Notes under the pieces: model-generated | Seen by the model: the letters and a program-made list of their open reading frames with translations, nothing else | Database searches by the model: none | Told to the model about the DNA's origin: nothing | Translations under genes and position numbers: made by a program | Part shown: in pieces, positions 6,975 through 18,375 of the stretch | Layout of the letters: the number at the start of each line of letters is the position of its first letter | Numbering within the stretch: the first letter of the stretch is position 1 | Assembly (NCBI GenBank): GCA_009780915.1 | Contig: WQZD01000003.1 | Span: 1 to 64,000, forward strand | Origin: Propionibacteriaceae bacterium | GTDB lineage: Bacteria > Actinomycetota > Actinomycetes > Propionibacteriales > Propionibacteriaceae | DNA: 64,000 nt | Direction: 5' to 3'

Positions 6975-8429
6975 ATGACGAAGAAGGCTCAACCCTCGCT
7001 CCCCAACCGTATGGTCCCCTACTCCGAGGCTTTCACAGCCTTCATTCCGGAGCAGTGGGCGCCCTATCCCCCGGACACCACCGAACCCTTGGCTGCGAAC
7101 GCCCACACCCCGATTCGTCGCCAAGCCATCCAGGAAGCCTTCCCCCACGACCGTCTCGTGATCCCGGCCGGTGGGTACAAGGTGCGCTCCAACGACTGCG
7201 ACTTCCGCTTCCGCCCCCACTCGGCTTTCGCCCATCTGACCGGTCTGGGCGAGGATCTGGAGCCCGACGCCGTCCTGGTCATCGAGGACGGCGACGCCGT
7301 GTTGTACTTCCATGCGCGCGTCCCCCGCACCGACCCGGAGTTCTACGCCTCGGCCCAGTACGGCGAGATGTGGGTCGGCCCCCGCCCGACTCTGGAGGAG
7401 ATGTCGCGCCACACGAACCTCACCGTGCGCGACTCCGGCGCGATGAAGGCCGCGCTGGCGGCAGACCTCGTCCACCCCGACGGGCAGGTACGAGTCGTGC
7501 CCGGCGTGGATCCCCGCATCGACGCTCTCATCGTCGCCCTGCGTGGGCCTGCCCCCGAGGCCGACCGGGAACTGGAGGTCGCGCTGTCCGAGATGAGGAT
7601 GGTCAAGGACCCCTTCGAGATCGAGCAGATGGAGGCGGCCTGCGCGGCGACCCTCACCGGCTTCGAAGCCGTCATCGCCGACATCCCCGAGGCGTTGCGG
7701 CGCGGACGCGGCGAGAGATGGGTGGAAGGCATCTTCGGCCTGCACGCGCGTCATCTGGGCAACGCCGTGGGGTACGACACCATCGCGGCGGCGGGCGAGC
7801 ACGCCTGCACGTTGCACTGGATCCGTAACGACGGTCAGATCCGCGACGGCGACTTGCTGCTCCTGGACGCCGGGGTGGAGGTCGACAGCCTCTACACAGC
7901 CGACATCACGCGGACCTTGCCCGTGTCGGGCCGGTTCAGTCCCGCGCAGCGCCAGGTGTACGAAGCCGTCCTCGAAGCCCAACAAGCGGGCATGGACGCC
8001 GCACGCCCGGGAGCCGACTTCCTGGACGTCCATCGCGCCGCCGTGCGGGTGATCGCCACCCGGCTCTTCGAGTGGGGCGTCTTGCCGGTCTCGGTCGACG
8101 AGGCGCTCAGCGACGAAGGAGGGCAGTTCCGGCGCTGGATGGTCCACGGAACCTCCCACCACCTCGGGATCGACGTCCACGACTGCGCCCAGGCACGGTA
8201 TGAGGTGTACAGGGGTGGAACCCTGGAGCCGGGCATGATCATCACCGTCGAGCCGGGCATCTATCTGAAGTCCACGGACCTGATGGTGCCCGAGCATTTG
8301 CGCGGCATCGGGGTGCGCATCGAGGACGACATCCTCATCACGGAGGACGGCTGCCGGAACCTGTCGGCGGCGTTCCCCCGCGATCCGGACGCCGTGGAGG
8401 CATGGATGGCCGAGGTCCAATCTCGCTGA
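6975..8429 (+). CDS. pepP: Xaa-Pro aminopeptidase (M24B)
   Basis: Aminopeptidase P removes N-terminal residues that precede proline and is cytosolic. The 484-residue protein has an AMP_N domain (about 45-210) followed by the M24 pita-bread metallopeptidase fold. The metal ligands are visible: Asp in LLLLDAGVE near 297, Asp in YTADITRT near 308, His in GTSHHLGIDVH near 393, Glu in VEPGIY near 427 and Glu in GVRIEDD near 448. Length is normal for actinobacterial PepP. It has its own leaderless promoter and is divergent from the cdsZ-like gene, followed by the phospholipid genes. Confidence 0.93.
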   Translation: MTKKAQPSLPNRMVPYSEAFTAFIPEQWAPYPPDTTEPLAANAHTPIRRQAIQEAFPHDRLVIPAGGYKVRSNDCDFRFRPHSAFAHLTGLGEDLEPDAVLVIEDGDAVLYFHARVPRTDPEFYASAQYGEMWVGPRPTLEEMSRHTNLTVRDSGAMKAALAADLVHPDGQVRVVPGVDPRIDALIVALRGPAPEADRELEVALSEMRMVKDPFEIEQMEAACAATLTGFEAVIADIPEALRRGRGERWVEGIFGLHARHLGNAVGYDTIAAAGEHACTLHWIRNDGQIRDGDLLLLDAGVEVDSLYTADITRTLPVSGRFSPAQRQVYEAVLEAQQAGMDAARPGADFLDVHRAAVRVIATRLFEWGVLPVSVDEALSDEGGQFRRWMVHGTSHHLGIDVHDCAQARYEVYRGGTLEPGMIITVEPGIYLKSTDLMVPEHLRGIGVRIEDDILITEDGCRNLSAAFPRDPDAVEAWMAEVQSR

Positions 8430-8481
8430 CGCGTCGCTGTCACGACACAATCAGCATTTCGGGAAGCTTCCTTGCCCCCGG

Positions 8482-8487
8482 TATGCT
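8482..8487 (+). promoter_or_regulatory. -10 element of leaderless psd
   Basis: TATGCT followed by 6 nt and the ATG at 8494; no Shine-Dalgarno sequence. Confidence 0.5.
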
Positions 8488-8493
8488 GGCTGC

Positions 8494-9195
8494 ATGGCAC
8501 GTGACCCTCGCAAACCCCTGGACACTTGGTCCCACCTGTTGGCTTCGGTGAGACACGCCGTCCCGCCCATCCACCCTGCGGCCACGCCTTTCGCCGTGGC
8601 CGGGGTCGGTCTCGGCGTGCTCGGCTGGAAATGGTCGTGGTTGCGTACCCTCGGATTCGGCTTCGCCGCAGCCTCGCTGTTCTTCTTCCGGCACCCCGGC
8701 CGGATCGGCCCGGACGACCCGCGGGCGATCCTCGCCCCCGCCGACGGAGAGGTCTGCGTGGTGGACGAGACGATTCCCCCCGCCGACCTGGGGATGGGGT
8801 CCGACCCCCTGCCCCGCGTGGGCATCTTCTTGTCCGTCCTGGACGTCCATGTCCAACGCACTCCGGTGGCCGGAATCGTCACACGTGTGACGCACACATC
8901 GGGCCGCTTCCTGCCCGCTGACGACCCCGAGGCGGGCGACGCCAACGAGCGCACCTGCGTGCGCCTGACCACCGAGTCCGGAGCACATGTGGGAGTCGTG
9001 CAGATCGCTGGCATGATCGCCCGGCGGATCGTGTGCTCTGTGGAGGAGTCCCAGCGCCTGGAGCGGGGAGAGACCTATGGCCTGATCCGATTCGGGTCCC
9101 GCGTGGACACCTATCTCCCGGCTGGCACGACGCCGCTGCCCGTGGTGGGGCAACGCGCCATCGGCGGGCAGACGGCGATCGGCACGCTCGTATGA
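8494..9195 (+). CDS. psd: Phosphatidylserine decarboxylase
   Basis: This enzyme decarboxylates phosphatidylserine to phosphatidylethanolamine at the membrane. The 233-residue proenzyme carries two hydrophobic stretches (about 29-62) before the conserved FFFRHPGR and APADGEV motifs, then DVHVQRTPVAG. The self-cleavage site RFGSRVD lies near residue 200, where Ser becomes the pyruvoyl group. Its size and FGSRVD site place it with the short PSD-A type. The last codon overlaps the next gene as ATGA, so psd and pssA are translationally coupled and supply consecutive steps of PE synthesis, in the reverse of pathway order. Confidence 0.93.
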   Translation: MARDPRKPLDTWSHLLASVRHAVPPIHPAATPFAVAGVGLGVLGWKWSWLRTLGFGFAAASLFFFRHPGRIGPDDPRAILAPADGEVCVVDETIPPADLGMGSDPLPRVGIFLSVLDVHVQRTPVAGIVTRVTHTSGRFLPADDPEAGDANERTCVRLTTESGAHVGVVQIAGMIARRIVCSVEESQRLERGETYGLIRFGSRVDTYLPAGTTPLPVVGQRAIGGQTAIGTLV

Positions 9196-9980
9196 CACCA
9201 GCCCGTCCCTGGCCCCGTCTCGTCACCCAAGTGCCCAATATCCTCACCCTGCTCGCCCTCGCATGCTCCCTGACCGCCGTGCGCATCGCCGCCCAGGGAT
9301 GGCACTCCACGACGATCCTGTTGCTGATGGGAGTGGCGGCCATCCTCGACGGGCTCGACGGGCGGGTGGCTCGGATCCTCGACGCGACCTCCGAGATGGG
9401 CGCCCACCTCGACTCGCTGTGCGACGCCATCGGTTTCGGGGTGGCGCCGGCGATGATCATCTACTTCCTCGTCGACTCGTCTCCGGCGGCGTCCTCCGCG
9501 CCTCGCCTGGTCACCTTGGTCTGGCTAGCCATCATCATCTATGTCGGCGCCATCGTGTTGAGACTGGCCCGGTTCAACACTCTCGCGTCCGATCCCACGG
9601 TCCCGTCCTTCGCCCACGGCTTCTTCGTGGGAGTGCCCGCGCCCATGGCCGGATGGCTGGCCCTGTTGCCCGTCATCGTCTCGATCCATGCGGGGCACGG
9701 GTGGTGGTCGCATCCAGGCGTCGCGTCGGCGTGGCTCGTGTTCGTCGCCTGCCTGGCCTTCTCCCGGTTGCCGACGGTGAACGCGAAACTGCTCAAGGTG
9801 CCCACGATCGGGGTGCCGGTCGTGCTCGTCGCGGCCCTCGTGCTCATCGGCGCCTTGGTGACTTTCCCCATGCACACCATCATCGGCGTGCTGATCGTGT
9901 ACCTCGCGCACATCCCGTTCGCGGCGCACCGGTACCGCACTTTATCCTCGCGCCCTCACGCCTGGGACACCACCGCCTGA
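9192..9980 (+). CDS. pssA: CDP-diacylglycerol-serine O-phosphatidyltransferase
   Basis: This enzyme makes phosphatidylserine from CDP-diacylglycerol and L-serine, the substrate of the preceding decarboxylase. The 262-residue membrane protein starts at the ATG that overlaps the psd stop (ATGA). The CDP-alcohol phosphotransferase signature is complete at about 52-78: DG-x2-DGR-VAR, eight residues, G-x3-D-x3-D. Six or so membrane helices follow to about residue 245. The context with psd identifies the alcohol as serine rather than glycerol or inositol. Confidence 0.92.
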   Translation: MTPARPWPRLVTQVPNILTLLALACSLTAVRIAAQGWHSTTILLLMGVAAILDGLDGRVARILDATSEMGAHLDSLCDAIGFGVAPAMIIYFLVDSSPAASSAPRLVTLVWLAIIIYVGAIVLRLARFNTLASDPTVPSFAHGFFVGVPAPMAGWLALLPVIVSIHAGHGWWSHPGVASAWLVFVACLAFSRLPTVNAKLLKVPTIGVPVVLVAALVLIGALVTFPMHTIIGVLIVYLAHIPFAAHRYRTLSSRPHAWDTTA

Positions 9981-10042
9981 CGCGGGTAGGAGGACGCGGC
10001 CCCTCGCGACCTGACCATCACCCGTGGCTCGTCCGCCTCGGC

Positions 10043-10963
10043 TCAGCGGGCGCGACGGGCCTTGGCCAGCAGTGTCGACGCGAGTTTGACCCCCGCCTCG
10101 TCCACCATCTCTTGGTCCACCTCGATGGCCCCGGTGAACCCGCCTGTGCTGGACACGGCCTTCTCGTACGCCTCCACGATGCGCGACGCGCGGTCCAAGA
10201 CCGCCTCGCCGGGTGTGAAGATCTCGTTTCCGGCGTCGACCTGGTCGGGGTGCAGGACCCACTTCCCGTCGTACCCCAAGGCGGCGGCCTTGCGTGCTGA
10301 GGCGACGAAGCCATCCAGGTCGCGGATGCCGACGAAGGGACCGTCGATGGCCTGGAGCCCGTGGGCGCGGGCGGCGACCAGGATCGTCATGAGCGCATGG
10401 TGGAAGGCGTCCGCGGGGTACCCGGCGGGCTGGGACCCGACCGACAGCCCGCCCATGCCCATGCTCGCCATGAAATCCCCTGGGCCGAAGACCAGGGACA
10501 CCAGCCTGGGCGAGGACGCCGCGATGGCCGCGACGTTCAGCAGCCCGTGCGCCTCCTCGATCTGAGCCTCGATCCCGATGCGTCCCGGCGTCCACCCGGC
10601 CTCCCGTTCCAGTTGCGTGAGCACCAGGTCGGTGGCTCGCACATGGTCGGGGCCCGTCACCTTGGGCAGGACGATCGCGTCGATCCGGTCCCCCGCCTCG
10701 CCGACGATCTGGGTGAGATCGGACACCGTCCACGCGGAGGTCCAATCGTTGACCCGTACCGTCACGCACGGCGCCGTCCATCCCGCGGGATCCGTCAGTT
10801 CCGTCACGATGCGGTCACGCGCCTCGGCCTTGGCGCCGGGGGCGACGGCGTCCTCCAGGTCGAGGAAGACGGCGTCCACGTCGAGCAGACGAGACTTGGC
10901 GATGAACCGTTGCGAAGAGCCTGGTACCGCGAGGACGGTACGCCGGGGCAGTGATGTGCGCAT
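10043..10963 (-). CDS. HpcH/HpaI aldolase family CoA-ester lyase (CitE-like)
   Basis: This 306-residue protein of the CitE/malyl-CoA lyase family would cleave or form a C-C bond in a beta-hydroxyacyl-CoA. Characteristic elements are RTVLAVPGSS at the start, DAVFLDLEDAVAP near 29-41, VRVND, LPKV, and the Mg-binding EAQIEEAHGL and FGPGDF motifs. The adjacent genes encode no citrate lyase subunits, so an actinobacterial role such as citramalyl-CoA or malyl-CoA lyase is more likely than citrate lyase; the exact substrate cannot be told. The start at 10963 fits a leaderless promoter (TAGGGT, 6 nt). Confidence 0.82.
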   Translation of the reverse strand: MRTSLPRRTVLAVPGSSQRFIAKSRLLDVDAVFLDLEDAVAPGAKAEARDRIVTELTDPAGWTAPCVTVRVNDWTSAWTVSDLTQIVGEAGDRIDAIVLPKVTGPDHVRATDLVLTQLEREAGWTPGRIGIEAQIEEAHGLLNVAAIAASSPRLVSLVFGPGDFMASMGMGGLSVGSQPAGYPADAFHHALMTILVAARAHGLQAIDGPFVGIRDLDGFVASARKAAALGYDGKWVLHPDQVDAGNEIFTPGEAVLDRASRIVEAYEKAVSSTGGFTGAIEVDQEMVDEAGVKLASTLLAKARRAR

Positions 10964-10969
10964 GAGTCC

Positions 10970-10975
10970 ACCCTA
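10970..10975 (-). promoter_or_regulatory. -10 element of leaderless CitE-like gene
   Basis: TAGGGT on the minus strand, 6 nt before the ATG at 10963. Confidence 0.45.
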
Positions 10976-11067
10976 GTGGCGAGCGTCCCCCTTGTCTGCA
11001 AGACTCGTCCCGAGCCCGGCGACACTGGCGCGGTCCGGGTCTAACGAGGTCGGCGACCCATTCAGGA

Positions 11068-11073
11068 TAAGAT
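11068..11073 (+). promoter_or_regulatory. -10 element of leaderless mrp
   Basis: TAAGAT followed by 6 nt and the GTG at 11080, without a Shine-Dalgarno site. This supports the GTG as start. Confidence 0.5.
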
Positions 11074-11079
11074 GGGTCA

Positions 11080-12216
11080 GTGATCGAATCCCATCCCCTT
11101 CTTCCGTCCGTCCGCGCCGCCTTGGCGACAGTCATGGACCCCGAACTGCATCGTTCTATCATCGACCTGAACATGGTGGACTCCATCGACATCGACGAGA
11201 TGGCGTGTGTCACCGTGACAGTTCTGCTCACCACCCACCTGTGCCCGCTCCAAGCGCGGTTCACCCAGGACATCACCGACGCCGTGTCGGGTGTGGCCGG
11301 GGTCGGCGACGTCCGGGTCGAGATGGGCGTGATGAGCGATGAGCAGCGCGCGTCCCTGCGTACCCAGTTGCGGGGCGCGACACGGGAGATCCCCTTCGCC
11401 CAGGCCGACAACCACACCCGTGTGATCGCCATCGCGTCGGGCAAGGGCGGAGTCGGCAAATCCTCCCTGACCGTGAACCTGGCCTGCGCCCTGGCGGCCC
11501 ACGGCCACACAGTCGGCCTGATCGACGCGGACATCTACGGGCACTCGGTGCCGGACCTGTTGGGCATCCCCGCCGACGAGGGCCCCTACTCCATCGAGGG
11601 CATGGACCTGATCCTCCCGGTCGAGGCCCACGGCGTCAAAGTCATGAGCATCGGCATGATGAAGCCGGACCGCGACCAGATCGTGGCGTGGCGAGGTCCC
11701 GTGGTCGACCGCGCCATCAGCCAGTTCCTCACGGACGTGTACTGGGGCGACCTGGACTTCCTGCTCATCGACCTGCCGCCGGGCACCGGCGACACCGCCA
11801 TCGGCATCGGTCAGAAACTGCCCAACGCCGAGGTCATCGTCGTGACGACCCCGCAGACGGCCGCCAGCGAGGTCGCCCAGAGGGCAGGGGCCATGGCCGC
11901 GATGATGAAACAGCGTGTCATCGGCGTCGTGGAGAACATGAGCTACCTCGACACCGCATGCCCGCACTGCGGAAAACTGCATCGCGTCGACGTCTTCGGA
12001 CGTGGCGGGGGCCAAGAGGTCGCCACCAGGTTGAGCGCACGGCTGGAGTACGAGGTTCCGCTGCTCGCGGAAATCCCCTTGGAGCCCGGCTTCCGTGCCG
12101 ATGCCGACGAAGGAAAACCCGCCGTGGTGAGCGCGCCGGCCACCCCGGCCGCCATGGCCATCGCGGCATTGGCCCAGCGTCTGGCCTCTCACACGGAGCG
12201 CCCAGCGTCCGCCTGA
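11080..12216 (+). CDS. mrp: Mrp/ApbC iron-sulfur carrier ATPase
   Basis: This 378-residue P-loop protein carries and delivers Fe-S clusters in the cytosol. An N-terminal MIP18/DUF59 domain (about 5-95, with MDPELHRSIIDLNM) is followed by the ParA/MinD-type ATPase. The deviant Walker A IASGKGGVGKSS lies near 119-130, with DADIYG near 150. The cluster-binding CPHC pair near 290 is typical of Mrp/NBP35 dimers. The GTG start at 11080 comes directly from the leaderless promoter. It is divergent from the CitE-like gene and precedes the glutamate dehydrogenase gene. Confidence 0.92.
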   Translation: MIESHPLLPSVRAALATVMDPELHRSIIDLNMVDSIDIDEMACVTVTVLLTTHLCPLQARFTQDITDAVSGVAGVGDVRVEMGVMSDEQRASLRTQLRGATREIPFAQADNHTRVIAIASGKGGVGKSSLTVNLACALAAHGHTVGLIDADIYGHSVPDLLGIPADEGPYSIEGMDLILPVEAHGVKVMSIGMMKPDRDQIVAWRGPVVDRAISQFLTDVYWGDLDFLLIDLPPGTGDTAIGIGQKLPNAEVIVVTTPQTAASEVAQRAGAMAAMMKQRVIGVVENMSYLDTACPHCGKLHRVDVFGRGGGQEVATRLSARLEYEVPLLAEIPLEPGFRADADEGKPAVVSAPATPAAMAIAALAQRLASHTERPASA

Positions 12217-12331
12217 TGCCGACCCACCTGTGGAGAAGTGGCGTGAGGGCGGCTGAAAACAATCCATTTCCTGAAATGTGGTCATCGTGACGGCCGGGAG
12301 GCCGTATCCTGACAAGTGGAGAAGGAGGAAC

Positions 12332-13675
<1,344 letters not shown>

Positions 13676-13686
13676 TCTACCCACCT

Positions 13687-13721
13687 GTGGTCCCTGCCTC
13701 GCGACGGCGAGCGGGGGCCAC
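13687..13721. terminator. Hairpin after gdhA
   Basis: GTGG..CCC..CTCGC pairs with GCGAG..GGG..CCAC. The stem is imperfect and no T run follows, so it is a possible stem-loop terminator 11 bases after the gdhA stop. Confidence 0.3.
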
Positions 13722-13784
13722 ACGTGTCCCCGCGTCTCACCGTTACTGTGGTCGTCCTGGGGCGATAACCGAGAATCCGACCGA

Positions 13785-13994
13785 TCAACTGCCTGCGCTG
13801 ATGATGACGCCGTAGACGTAGTGCCCGAAGAAGAACAGCGCTGCGACGACCACGACGAACGCCACGACCCAGAGCCATCGCGCCCTGCGCTTGTTCTTGG
13901 TGGGCATGACCTGCTGGGGCCCCCATTCGCCGACGACGGGCTGCGTCCGCAGAGGGGTGTTCCCGTTCAGGTCGAGGTCGGTGAAAACACGCAC
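13785..13994 (-). CDS. Small single-pass membrane protein
   Basis: This 69-residue protein has a polar N-terminus, a basic KNKRRARW patch near 33-40 and one membrane helix at about 41-63 ending with YVYGVIISAGS. The orientation is predicted with the N-terminus inside. It lies 9 bases after the ligA stop on the same strand and is probably cotranscribed with it. No family is recognised. Confidence 0.6.
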   Translation of the reverse strand: MRVFTDLDLNGNTPLRTQPVVGEWGPQQVMPTKNKRRARWLWVVAFVVVVAALFFFGHYVYGVIISAGS

Positions 13995-14003
13995 TGGCTC
14001 AGT

Positions 14004-16103
<2,100 letters not shown>

Positions 16104-16228
16104 TCAACCAGGATCATTCCCGCACCACCAGATCGCCGTTCACTGGACGTGGAGGCGTGTGATCGGGTCTGGGGCGATAAGGTGGACACAGACGCGACCG
16201 GGCGCCCCCCACGGACGAATAGGACCTC

Positions 16229-18358
16229 ATGCCACAGCCTTCTTTGCCAGCCCCAGCTCCGCAGGCCCGCCTCGGGGCCACCCTGGACGACCAGGGCGCC
16301 TCCTTCGCCCTCTGGGCGCCGCGGGCCACGCGAGTGGAACTGGCATTGGTGAGTCGCGACCGCGAGCAGTCCAACACGGACATGACCCTCACGGACGGCG
16401 GCGTCTGGACCGTCCACGTGCCCGGGATCAGAGCCGGGCAGATGTACGGGTTCCGTGTCCACGGGCTGTGGGAGCCCAAGTCGGGCCAGCGCTTCAACCC
16501 CGCGCGACTCCTGCTCGATCCCTACGCCAGGGCCATCACGGGCGGAGTCGACTATTCCGGCCCTATCCACGACCACACGTCGGAGTCCGACTACCTCCCC
16601 GACACCACCGACTCCTCCCATGCCGTGCCCATCTGTGTGGTGGTCGAGCCCACGCCGGCCCCGACTCCGCTGGCACAGCCCATCGAGCCGTCACGGCGCG
16701 TCATCCTGGAGACCCATGTCAAGGGCTACACCTTGCGCCATCCGCTCGTCCCCGAACATCTGCGCGGCACCTACGCCGGACTCGCCTACCCCGCGATCAT
16801 CAAACACCTCACCGGCATCGGCGTCACCACGGTCGAACTGCTTCCCGTGCATCACTTCGTCTCCGAGCCCTTCATCATCCGCGCCGGTCTGAGCAATTAC
16901 TGGGGCTACAACTCCATGGGGTTCTTCGCCCCCCACGCCGCGTACGCCTCGGTGGGGACGATGGGCGAGCAGGTCGACGAGTTCAAAGACATGGTGTCCG
17001 CCCTGCACGAGGCGGGCATCGAGGTCATCCTCGACGTGGTCTACAACCACACGGGCGAGGGGAACCACGAGGGACCGACCCTGTCGTTTCGGGGGATCGA
17101 CCACGCTGGCTACTACCGCCTGACGGAGAACATGCTCGACGACATGGACGTGACCGGGTGCGGGAACTCCGTGGACACGTCTCAACCAGGGGTTTTGAGG
17201 ATGGTGACGGACTCGCTGCGGTACTGGGTCGAGGAGATGGGCGTGGACGGTTTCCGCTTCGACCTCGCCACCACCCTGATCCGGGACAGCGAGCACCATG
17301 TGGACCACGACCATCCGTTCAAGACGGCGGTGGCCACCGATCCTGCGCTCGCGTCCAGCTGGATGATCGCCGAGCCGTGGGACATCGGTCCGTACGGGTA
17401 CCAACTGGGCGCGTGGGGGCCCGGATGGGCGGAGTGGAACGGCAAGTTCCGCGACCATATCCGTGATTTCTGGCGCGGCGCGACCAGCGGGGTCGGCGAG
17501 CTGGCCACTCGGCTGTGCGGCTCCCCCGACTTGTTCGAGTCGGACGGGCGCCCGGTGAGCGCTTCGATCAACTTCATCACCGCCCATGACGGGTTCACCC
17601 TGCGAGACCTGGTCACGTACAACGACAAGCACAACGAGGCCAACAACGAGAACAACCGAGACGGCTCCGACGACAACCGCTGCTGGAACTGTGGGGTCGA
17701 AGGAGAGACCGACGACCAGCAGATCGTCGCCCTGCGCCAACGCCAGGTCCGTAACTTCCTCATGACGCTCGTCCTCGCGCACGGCACGCCGATGATCACC
17801 GCCGGCGACGAGTTCGGCCGCAGCCAGCAGGGGAACAACAACGCCTACTGCCAAGACTCCCCCATCTCCTGGGCCTCCTGGGCCGAGGAGGACACGTGGG
17901 CCGACTTGACCACGTTCGTCTCCAACCTCACGGCGATCCGCGCCGCCCACCCGGCGCTGGCCCCCACGACGTACCTCCACCATGACATGGTGCTCGACTC
18001 GACGGGCGCCTCCCTGCGTCGTCCGGCCCTGGCCTGGCTCAACGGCGGAACCGGCGAGATGGGCGAGGAGGATTGGCACGACCCGTCGCGCTCGCTCCTG
18101 GGCATGTACTCCTCCACCGCCGACGAGGCTTTCATCCTCTGGGTGCACGCTGGCGCCGACCCCGTGGAGCTCACCCTCCCCGACATCGCATGGGGAAGCG
18201 CCTATCGCGTGCTCATCCACACCGGGGCCGAGGACGAGTTCCCCGTCGCCGGTGACACCCTGGCCCCCGGGGACGCGCTCACGGTCCCTGGACGCACCGC
18301 CGTGTTGATGCAAGCGGTGGTGCCCACCCGGGCGACAGGATTGAGTGCGGAGGCGTAG
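16229..18358 (+). CDS. glgX: Glycogen debranching enzyme
   Basis: GlgX hydrolyses alpha-1,6 branches of glycogen left by phosphorylase. The 709-residue protein has an N-terminal CBM48 domain (about 15-105) and a GH13 barrel with the conserved regions DVVYNHTG near 269, GFRFDLA near 341 (nucleophile Asp), the general acid in AEPWD near 380 and AHDGF near 452. AGGAC lies just before the ATG, and a TAAGGT sequence about 45 bases upstream may be the -10. It begins the glgX-glgE-glgB cluster and is followed after 17 bases by glgE, which has its own leaderless promoter. Confidence 0.93.
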   Translation: MPQPSLPAPAPQARLGATLDDQGASFALWAPRATRVELALVSRDREQSNTDMTLTDGGVWTVHVPGIRAGQMYGFRVHGLWEPKSGQRFNPARLLLDPYARAITGGVDYSGPIHDHTSESDYLPDTTDSSHAVPICVVVEPTPAPTPLAQPIEPSRRVILETHVKGYTLRHPLVPEHLRGTYAGLAYPAIIKHLTGIGVTTVELLPVHHFVSEPFIIRAGLSNYWGYNSMGFFAPHAAYASVGTMGEQVDEFKDMVSALHEAGIEVILDVVYNHTGEGNHEGPTLSFRGIDHAGYYRLTENMLDDMDVTGCGNSVDTSQPGVLRMVTDSLRYWVEEMGVDGFRFDLATTLIRDSEHHVDHDHPFKTAVATDPALASSWMIAEPWDIGPYGYQLGAWGPGWAEWNGKFRDHIRDFWRGATSGVGELATRLCGSPDLFESDGRPVSASINFITAHDGFTLRDLVTYNDKHNEANNENNRDGSDDNRCWNCGVEGETDDQQIVALRQRQVRNFLMTLVLAHGTPMITAGDEFGRSQQGNNNAYCQDSPISWASWAEEDTWADLTTFVSNLTAIRAAHPALAPTTYLHHDMVLDSTGASLRRPALAWLNGGTGEMGEEDWHDPSRSLLGMYSSTADEAFILWVHAGADPVELTLPDIAWGSAYRVLIHTGAEDEFPVAGDTLAPGDALTVPGRTAVLMQAVVPTRATGLSAEA

Positions 18359-18363
18359 GCGGC

Positions 18364-18369
18364 TAGATT
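18364..18369 (+). promoter_or_regulatory. -10 element of leaderless glgE
   Basis: TAGATT followed by 6 nt and the ATG at 18376; no Shine-Dalgarno site. It lies just after the glgX stop. Confidence 0.45.
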
Positions 18370-18375
18370 GTTCGC